A stretch of 64,000 bases of DNA from Brevibacillus migulae (GTDB lineage: Bacteria > Bacillota > Bacilli > Brevibacillales > Brevibacillaceae), in NCBI RefSeq assembly GCF_004521915.1, contig NZ_SDKD01000015.1:1-64000 (forward strand). Reading direction: 5' to 3'. Shown piece by piece: positions 58,040-64,000 of this stretch (position 1 is its first letter; each line of letters starts with the position of its first letter). The position numbers and the translations under genes were made by a program. The notes under the pieces were generated by a model. That model had not been told where the DNA came from. It was given only the letters and a program-made list of their open reading frames with translations, and did not search any database.

Positions 58040-58088
58040 AAAAGGAAAAGAATCCCTGCTCTTCCTAAGGAAAGAGACAGGGATTCCT
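58040..58088 (-). terminator. Terminator of tkt
   Basis: GAATCCCTG pairs with CAGGGATTC around an inner CTCTTCC/GGAAAGAG pair, followed on the minus strand by TTTTCCTTTTT. Confidence 0.85.
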
Positions 58089-58100
58089 CATCACGAAATC

Positions 58101-60110
58101 TTATTTCAACAGTTTTTCAGCTTCAGCTACCACATTTTCCACGCTAAATCCGTATTCCTTCATGATGCGCTCTCCAGGAGCGGATGCACCGAACTGATTG
58201 ATGCCGATCACGCGGCCGCCATCTCCCACGTAACGCTCCCAGCCAAGCGGCATGGCCATTTCCACACCGAGACGGGCTTTTACATGAGATGGGATCACCG
58301 CTTCCTTGTATTCTTGCGGCTGACGCTCAAACAGCTCCCAGCTAGGCATGCTCACGACACGTACAGCTACGCCGCGCTCGGACAGCACGTTCGCCGCTTC
58401 CATCACGAGAGATACTTCGGAACCGGTCGCCAAGAGAATCAGATCCGGATTTCCGTTTGCCGCGTCCTTCAGTACATAAGCGCCGCGAACGAGACCCTCG
58501 CTTGCTTTCTCGATGGTTTCCGCCATCACAGGCAGATTTTGACGAGTCAGCACGAGTACTACCGGCTCATCGGTCGAGCTTACCGCATAGCGCCATGCTT
58601 CATTGGTTTCTACTGCATCTGCAGGGCGAATGACGGTAAGACCAGGCATTGCGCGCAGAGCCGGAAGATGTTCGATGGGCTCGTGCGTAGGTCCGTCTTC
58701 ACCAACGGCGATCGAATCGTGCGTAAATACGTAGGTGACAGGCAGCTTCATCAGCGCAGAAAGACGAATCGCCGGGCGCACATAATCGGAGAACACGAAG
58801 AAGGTTCCGCCATACACCTTCAAGCCGCCGTGCAGCGCCATCCCGTTCAAAGCAGCGCCCATTGCGAATTCGCGAACACCGAACCAGATGTTGCGTCCTT
58901 CATAGCTGCCTGGCAGGAAGTTGCCCGCGTTTTTGATAACCGTATTGTTGGAATGCGCCAGGTCAGCGGATCCGCCGAACAGATACGGAACCTTGCCTGC
59001 GAGACCATTGATCGCATTGCCGGAAGCTGCACGTGTAGCGAGCTTTGTACCTGCTTCATACTTCGGCAAGTCTGCATCCCAGCCGTCTGGCAATTTGCCG
59101 CTGGCCGCTGTCTCGAATTGCTGCGCCAGCTCCGGATAAGCTTTGGCATAAGCCGCAAACAGCTCTTTCCATTCTGCCTCGTGCTTGGAACCAGCTTCCG
59201 CCAATCCTTGGTAATAGGCAGATACTTCGTCTGGCACATGGAATTCTTGCTCATAGTTCCAAGCATAATTTTGCTTAGTCAGCTTCACTTCGTCTTTTCC
59301 GAGCGGTGCACCGTGGGATGCGGAGCTTCCGCCTTTGTTCGGGCTGCCGTAGCCAATGGTGGTTTTCACTTCGATCAATGTTGGGCGGTCAAGATCACCG
59401 CGTGCTTCTGCGAGTGCCGCCTCGATCGCTTTCAGGTCGTTTCCATCTTCCACACGGAGGTATTGCCAGCCGTATGCTTGGTAGCGCTGAGCCACATTTT
59501 CCGAGAAGGAGCGGCTCAATTCGCCATCCAGGGAAATATCGTTGGAATCGTACAGGACGACCAGCTTGCCCAATTTCAGGTGGGCTGCGAGTGAGGAAGC
59601 TTCACCCGATACGCCCTCCATCAGATCGCCGTCGCCGCAGATCACGTATGTATAGTGGTTCACGATGTCATAGCCATCGCGGTTGTAGGTCGCAGCGAGA
59701 TGACGCTCTGCCATGGCCATACCAACAGCAGTCGCAATCCCTTGTCCAAGCGGGCCTGTTGTCGCATCTACCCCTGGCGTATGACCATATTCCGGATGTC
59801 CAGGCGTTTTACTGCCCCATTGACGGAAATTGTACAGATCCTCGATGCTCACATCGTACTTCATCAGGTGCAGCATGGCATACAACAGCATCGAGCCATG
59901 GCCAGCGGACAGGACGAAACGGTCGCGATTGATCCAGCCCGGATTTTGCGGATTGACTTTCATGTAACGGCTCCACAGTACGTGTGCCATCGGTGCGGCA
60001 CCCATCGGCATCCCCGGATGGCCGGAATTTGCCTTTTCGATTGCGTCAATTGCCAACGTACGCAGCGTATTGATCGCAAGCTGGTCAATCGATACTTGCT
60101 GAGTGGTCAT
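58101..60110 (-). CDS. tkt: Transketolase
   Basis: A 669-residue thiamine-diphosphate enzyme of the pentose phosphate pathway that transfers two-carbon units between sugar phosphates. Motifs: NSGHPGMPMGAAPMAHVLW, the ThDP/Mg motif ICGDGDLMEGVSGEASSLAA, GSPNKGGSSASHGAPLG, and the transketolase signature FVFSDYVRPAIRLSAL near THDSIAVGEDGPTHEPIEHL. The ATG follows GGGAGGATCTTGATT; the longer frame upstream is not plausible. Monocistronic; terminator downstream. Confidence 0.97.
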   Translation of the reverse strand: MTTQQVSIDQLAINTLRTLAIDAIEKANSGHPGMPMGAAPMAHVLWSRYMKVNPQNPGWINRDRFVLSAGHGSMLLYAMLHLMKYDVSIEDLYNFRQWGSKTPGHPEYGHTPGVDATTGPLGQGIATAVGMAMAERHLAATYNRDGYDIVNHYTYVICGDGDLMEGVSGEASSLAAHLKLGKLVVLYDSNDISLDGELSRSFSENVAQRYQAYGWQYLRVEDGNDLKAIEAALAEARGDLDRPTLIEVKTTIGYGSPNKGGSSASHGAPLGKDEVKLTKQNYAWNYEQEFHVPDEVSAYYQGLAEAGSKHEAEWKELFAAYAKAYPELAQQFETAASGKLPDGWDADLPKYEAGTKLATRAASGNAINGLAGKVPYLFGGSADLAHSNNTVIKNAGNFLPGSYEGRNIWFGVREFAMGAALNGMALHGGLKVYGGTFFVFSDYVRPAIRLSALMKLPVTYVFTHDSIAVGEDGPTHEPIEHLPALRAMPGLTVIRPADAVETNEAWRYAVSSTDEPVVLVLTRQNLPVMAETIEKASEGLVRGAYVLKDAANGNPDLILLATGSEVSLVMEAANVLSERGVAVRVVSMPSWELFERQPQEYKEAVIPSHVKARLGVEMAMPLGWERYVGDGGRVIGINQFGASAPGERIMKEYGFSVENVVAEAEKLLK

Positions 60111-60215
60111 AATCAAGATCCTCCCTGCGAATAGTGTTGTCGAAAAAAGGTAAGAAGAAAAGCCAGTGTGATTATACCATAGTTTTCCTCGTACAGGCAC
60201 GAGGCGAAATCGTGA

Positions 60216-60431
60216 TTATTGCAAAGGACCGCCAGACAGTTTTTTCTTTTCTGCCGCAAGCGCGCTGATCGCCTCCAGATACTCCTCCGTCTCGATCAAT
60301 CCAAGCTGGCGAAGCTCACGAATCTCGTCCTCAATCAGAAAAAAGTCGCCTTCCCGATCGCCTGTGTAAAACAGGAGCCCCCATCGTCGCAAAAACGCCT
60401 TCAAATCGAAGTCGGATCCACGCTGACTCAC
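60216..60431 (-). CDS. yqgQ: YqgQ-like (DUF910) small protein
   Basis: A 71-residue helical protein with FLRRWGLLFYTGDREGDFFL and IEDEIRELRQLGLIETEEYL, the DUF910 pattern of Bacillus YqgQ. Function unknown; the fold is a three-helix bundle thought to bind nucleic acid. The GTG start follows directly on the TAG of the upstream gene, with GGAGGGAG inside that gene's end, so translation is coupled. Confidence 0.75.
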   Translation of the reverse strand: MSQRGSDFDLKAFLRRWGLLFYTGDREGDFFLIEDEIRELRQLGLIETEEYLEAISALAAEKKKLSGGPLQ

Positions 60432-60824
60432 CTACGCTCCCTCCCACTCGGACTTCATCTGGCGGAATACGGCCTCATAATCGAATTCAAAAGGATGTAC
60501 CCGGATGACGATTACGTTGGCTTGCGGAAAAGCCTGTTTCCAGCTTTCCTCCTCCGCAGCATCTACGCCCACCAGATAGAGCGGCATCTTGGACAGCTTC
60601 TCGTCTTTTTGCAGCGACTGCAGAAACTCCTTGCTCTTTTCCTGTTCGTCCGCCACATTTACCACAAAAAGCAGCTTGTCCGCCTCGCCCTGCTCATGCC
60701 GCGCTTTGATTTGTTCCAGCACTTTGGCCGTTGGGACCACCGCATTTACCTGCGGGAAAAAATCTAATATTTCATCCAGCCAGTCATCCTCTTGCCAGGC
60801 CAAATAATAAATCATCTGTACTGT
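60432..60824 (-). CDS. Hypothetical protein coupled to yqgQ
   Basis: A 130-residue soluble protein, without recognised family. The pattern of alternating strands and helices (ADKLLFVVNVADEQEKSKEF, MPLYLVGVDAAEEESWKQAF) suggests a Rossmann- or response-regulator-like fold. The ATG was chosen eight bases after GGTGG; an ATG four codons earlier abuts it. It is the first gene of a two-gene operon with yqgQ. Confidence 0.65.
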   Translation of the reverse strand, partial: TVQMIYYLAWQEDDWLDEILDFFPQVNAVVPTAKVLEQIKARHEQGEADKLLFVVNVADEQEKSKEFLQSLQKDEKLSKMPLYLVGVDAAEEESWKQAFPQANVIVIRVHPFEFDYEAVFRQMKSEWEGA

Positions 60825-61029
60825 CATTCTTTCCATCCACCCCGTGTCTTTTCCATAAACTTGTTACGCCGCTTCATTATAGCATGGAAAAGACAGGCAA
60901 GATACGTCGGGCGCACGGCTTGCTTGACTTCCCACTTCGCTTCACGTAAGGTTGAAAGTGTCCGCGTGGTACAAGCCCGCTCGGTTTCTCTAACGCTCAT
61001 TCCCAACCATATAGAAAGAGGTTTTTTTC

Positions 61030-62199
61030 GTGCACAAAAAGTATCTTGGCCTCTTGTTTATCATCATGTTTTTGATGATGCTTGGCTTCGGTATTATTAT
61101 TCCGATCCTACCTTACTTTGCCGAAAGCATGGGGGCTTCATCCTTCGAAATCGGACTCTTGTTTGCGATTTACAATATCATGCAGTTCATTTTTGCTCCG
61201 ATTTGGGGAAGCTTGTCTGATCGCATCGGCCGCAAACCGCTGATCTTGGTCGGCCTGCTTGGCTTTTCCATCACATTCATCCTTTTTGGCTTATCGGGCA
61301 GCTATACAGAGATGCTCATCTACCGCTTGTTTGGCGGGATCGTCTCTGCAGCAGCCATTCCGACTGTAACGGCGATGGTAGCCGACCTCTTCCCTCCCGA
61401 CGAACGAGCGAAAGGGATGGGCGTCATCGGTGCAGGCATCGGTCTGAGCTTTGTCTTTGGTCCTGCCATCGGCGGACTCCTTGGCGAGGTAGATCCGAGC
61501 TATCCGTTTTTCGCTTCCGGGATCGTTGCTCTGCTCACCTTCCTGTTTGTGGGCATATCCTTGCCGGAGAGCTTACCCCCGGAAAAACGTGCCGATGTCA
61601 GACGTGAAAAACGTGACAATCCGCTGACGGCTATGTTCGGTCCGATGGCGTTGCTGTATAACATTGTCTTTATTGTATCTCTTACCTTTTCCGGCCTGGA
61701 AACCACCTTTGCCTTGTATATCAACGACCTGTATGGCCTGACGTCGAAAGAGCTTGGCTATATGTTTCTGGTCATGGGCGTGATCGCCGCGATCGTTCAG
61801 GGTGGCATGATCGGGCGGATGGTGAAAAAATGGGGAGAAGCTACGGTGCTCTCCATCGGACTCCTGCTCTATGCGATCGGCTTTATTTCCATTCTGATGG
61901 CCGATTCCTTCTGGGGCTTTGCTTTGAACCTATCCTTATTTGGTGCAGGGCAGGGCATGATTCGAGCCTCCGCGACGTCCTTGATCACGCAGCGGACAAC
62001 CCAAGGGCAAGGCGTTACTTCCGGAAACATGAGCTCCATGGACAGCCTCGGGCGCATTCTCGGACCTTTGCTTGGCGGCGCTTTGTATGCGTGGCATGCG
62101 AGCGGTCCGTTCCTGACCGGCTTTGTACTGATTGTGATCATGCTGATTCTTTTCCGCAGCCGGCAGCTGTATACGGTCAAGCAAACGGAAACACAGTGA
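61030..62199 (+). CDS. MFS multidrug efflux protein, DHA1/TetA-like
   Basis: A 389-residue major facilitator protein with twelve predicted helices. Motif A appears as GSLSDRIGRKPLIL, motif C as GIGLSFVFGPAIGGLLGEV, the antiporter signature. The second half has the related IGRMVKKWGEATVLS loop. It resembles Bacillus tetracycline/multidrug exporters such as Blt and YcxA-like pumps, but substrates are unknown. The GTG start is preceded by AGAAAGAGG. Followed directly by the third family A repeat. Confidence 0.88.
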   Translation: MHKKYLGLLFIIMFLMMLGFGIIIPILPYFAESMGASSFEIGLLFAIYNIMQFIFAPIWGSLSDRIGRKPLILVGLLGFSITFILFGLSGSYTEMLIYRLFGGIVSAAAIPTVTAMVADLFPPDERAKGMGVIGAGIGLSFVFGPAIGGLLGEVDPSYPFFASGIVALLTFLFVGISLPESLPPEKRADVRREKRDNPLTAMFGPMALLYNIVFIVSLTFSGLETTFALYINDLYGLTSKELGYMFLVMGVIAAIVQGGMIGRMVKKWGEATVLSIGLLLYAIGFISILMADSFWGFALNLSLFGAGQGMIRASATSLITQRTTQGQGVTSGNMSSMDSLGRILGPLLGGALYAWHASGPFLTGFVLIVIMLILFRSRQLYTVKQTETQ

Positions 62200-62244
62200 A
62201 TTTATTATTGGCAGCGCCTAGCTTCGGGCGTTGCCTTCCTTTTT

Positions 62245-62478
62245 GTGCAAACATTGTGGTGGGGGAAGGAAAGACCGGGCAGGGCTACGAAGTTGCCACA
62301 CCCCTTAGAAGCGAAGACTGTCCGGTTCCGCTTGCAAAAACGGGACGTCGCGCAAAAGGGTTCATGGAAGTGGATTCACCCGTAGCGATTGCGCGACAAG
62401 CGTGTCCCGTTTTCGCAAGCTCCACCTTGGTCGGTGTGGCAAAAAACTCCGCCCGTCCCGGCCTTTCCTTCCTCACGT
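62245..62478. repeat. Family A long-hairpin intergenic repeat, copy 3
   Basis: Outer arm GGAAGGAAAGACCGGG (62264-62279) pairs with 62457-62472 at 15 of 16 positions; inner arm GCTTGCAAAAACGGGAC (62330-62346) pairs with 62404-62420 at 16 of 17. Relative to copies 1 and 2, C-to-G and T-to-G changes in the inner arm are matched by compensatory changes in its partner. Confidence 0.85.
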
Positions 62479-62593
62479 AACGATTGCACCATTACAAGTG
62501 AAAGCATAGATGCCTCGAATTTTACGGGGCTATTAAGCATTTCCTTCTTCCTGTCCTGCTTCCTGATCTTCGGATTGTTTAAAGCTTCCGATA

Positions 62594-62790
62594 CGCAGGT
62601 GAGCATGTTCCGAAACGGAGCGCCTGCGTAGCCCGTCCCAGCGGAGCAGCGAAACGCGGGAAACAGGGGTGCAAACCCGGTAAGCTGCGAAGCGATCCCA
62701 CTTTTTGCACACCCCCGTGATTCGCTGCGCCCCACCCACAGCGGGGCGAAGAATGAAGCGGAGTTTCGGAACATGCTCCCCCCACAACAG
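62594..62790. repeat. Family B long-hairpin intergenic repeat, copy 2
   Basis: GAGCATGTTCCGAAAC (62601-62616) pairs perfectly with 62763-62778. Compared with copy 1, two positions in this arm differ and both have the matching change on the other side. The inner GGGGTGCAAA (62666-62675) pairs with TTTGCACACCCC (62704-62715) with a two-base bulge. It sits in front of ilvE. Confidence 0.8.
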
Positions 62791-62905
62791 CTACGAAAGA
62801 AGAAAAAACTTTAAATTTACTTTTCAAAAAATTTGTATAATAATTGCAATAGGACCTGCAGCAAAGAAAAGCGGGTCTGTACACAGAGAAGGAGATCGAA
62901 ACCAT

Positions 62906-63976
62906 ATGAGTAGACAGATCAAAATCGAGAAAACCAGTACGCCAAAGGAAAAACCGGATCAACGCAACCTTGGGTTTGGGATTCATTTTACGGATCATAT
63001 GTTCATCATGGAGTATGAGACAGGAAAAGGCTGGCACAATGAGCGCATTGTTCCCTACGCCCCATTGAGTCTCGATCCGGCCGCCATGGTATTCCATTAT
63101 GGTCAAGCGGTATTTGAAGGCTTGAAAGCTTACAAAGCAGCAGATGGCCGCGTCCTCTTGTTCCGCCCGCAAAAAAACGTACAGCGCATGAATATTTCCA
63201 ACGACCGTCTAAGCATGCCTCCGATCGATGAGGAACTGTTTCTCGACGCGCTGCAGCAGTTGGTGCAGGTCGAGAAGGACTGGATTCCAGTCGAAGAGGG
63301 CACTTCCCTCTATGTACGCCCATTCATCATCGCGACCGAGCCATTCTTGGGAGTGCGGTCAGCCGACCATTACACCTTTATGATCATCCTTTCGCCAGTG
63401 GGCGCTTATTATCCGGAAGGGATCAACCCCGTTAAAATTAACGTGGAGAACAAATATGTCCGCGCGGTCAGCGGTGGTACCGGCTATGCCAAAACCTCCG
63501 GCAACTATGCAGCCAGCCTGAAAGCACAAGTCGAGGCAAAAGATAAAGGCTATACGCAGGTTCTCTGGCTCGACGGGGTCGAAAAGAAATACATTGAAGA
63601 AGTCGGCAGCATGAACGTCTTCTTCAAAATCAACGGAGAAGTCATTACTCCTGCGCTGAACGGCAGCATCCTGGAAGGGGTCACACGCAGCTCCACCATT
63701 GAATTGTTGAAAGCATGGGGAGTACCGGTATCGGAAAAACGGATCTCCATGGAAGAATTGCTGGAAGCCTCCAACAACGGCACGCTGGAAGAAGCATTCG
63801 GTACGGGTACCGCTGCTGTCATTTCTCCGATCGGGGAATTGCGCTGGGAGGACCACGTCATGGTGATTAACCAAGGCGTTACCGGTGAGCTGTCTCGCAA
63901 AATCTATGATACGATCACGGGAATCCAAAGTGGAAAAATCGAGGACACATTTGGTTGGACCGTAGAAGTAAAATAA
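62906..63976 (+). CDS. ilvE: Branched-chain amino-acid aminotransferase
   Basis: A 356-residue fold-type IV PLP enzyme that transaminates the keto acids of leucine, isoleucine and valine. FHYGQAVFEGLKAYKAADGR at the N-terminal domain, the Schiff-base Lys in GTGYAKTSGNYAAS, YIEEVGSMNVFFKI and GTGTAAVISPIGEL are diagnostic for the BCAT group. AGAAGGAGATCGAAACCAT precedes the ATG; the much longer frame upstream runs through repeat B and is not used. The gene ends 24 bp before the window edge. Confidence 0.95.
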   Translation: MSRQIKIEKTSTPKEKPDQRNLGFGIHFTDHMFIMEYETGKGWHNERIVPYAPLSLDPAAMVFHYGQAVFEGLKAYKAADGRVLLFRPQKNVQRMNISNDRLSMPPIDEELFLDALQQLVQVEKDWIPVEEGTSLYVRPFIIATEPFLGVRSADHYTFMIILSPVGAYYPEGINPVKINVENKYVRAVSGGTGYAKTSGNYAASLKAQVEAKDKGYTQVLWLDGVEKKYIEEVGSMNVFFKINGEVITPALNGSILEGVTRSSTIELLKAWGVPVSEKRISMEELLEASNNGTLEEAFGTGTAAVISPIGELRWEDHVMVINQGVTGELSRKIYDTITGIQSGKIEDTFGWTVEVK

Positions 63977-64000
63977 GCAAAACAAAAGCGGCTATCGAGC

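Overview
The window comes from a low-to-mid GC, endospore-forming Gram-positive bacterium, most probably Brevibacillus or a close relative in Paenibacillaceae. This is inferred from the gene content: ccpA close to the chorismate mutase-fused DAHP synthase, ytxJ, sftA, yqgQ, spoVA genes, YjcZ-type micropeptides, a type-B RNase P RNA and an S-box riboswitch. It reads as chromosome throughout. Genes lie on both strands in short operons separated by hairpin terminators.

Region by region. 0-4.7 kb (minus strand): an MTA/SAH nucleosidase fused to a glutaredoxin domain, ccpA, a CsoR-type copper regulator and aroA, with two kinds of long-hairpin repeat between csoR and aroA. 4.7-15.4 kb: an FtsA-like ATPase with a repetitive C-terminus, a hydrolase, a DUF2325 protein, an MFS pump, a cysteine-dioxygenase-like/YrrT-like methyltransferase fusion, ytxJ, small zinc-ribbon proteins, two 30-residue sporulation-type peptides, an M29 aminopeptidase and a PadR regulator. 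15.6-25.3 kb: a trypsin-like (HtrA-type) serine protease gene split in two by about 8.94 kb of inserted DNA. The insert carries two serine recombinases, a YheC/D-like ATP-grasp gene, HxlR and ArsR regulators and a spoVAC-spoVAD-spoVAE/DUF421/DUF1657 operon. A third copy of the protease-derived junction sequence lies just behind the first recombinase, so the insert looks composite. 25.4-31 kb: a DUF2325 paralogue behind Fur-box-like sites, mtnE under a SAM riboswitch, an MFS transporter, moaC and a moeB/thiF gene. 31-46 kb: aconitase, relics of a GNAT enzyme and of a chemoreceptor beside a CheX-like gene, an IclR regulator, sftA, a lipoprotein, a potassium channel, a cluster resembling E. coli yjfMLC, and an inositol monophosphatase. 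46-64 kb: ilvD, an NlpC/P60 hydrolase, trmB, a YbaK-type deacylase, an L,D-transpeptidase, rnpB, an oxidoreductase/HxlR pair, a class A PBP, a ferritin-like protein, transketolase, an MFS pump and ilvE.

Functional themes: sulfur and methionine salvage (mtnN, the YrrT-like fusion, mtnE), aromatic and branched-chain amino-acid synthesis (aroA, ilvD, ilvE), central carbon metabolism (acnA, tkt, ccpA), envelope growth (PBP1A, LdT, NlpC/P60) and sporulation. The most unusual features are the split protease gene with its spore-gene cargo and shared junction sequence, and two families of roughly 200-235 bp covarying palindromic repeats that occur side by side at two places. No tRNA, 5S/16S/23S rRNA, CRISPR array or IS transposase was found.
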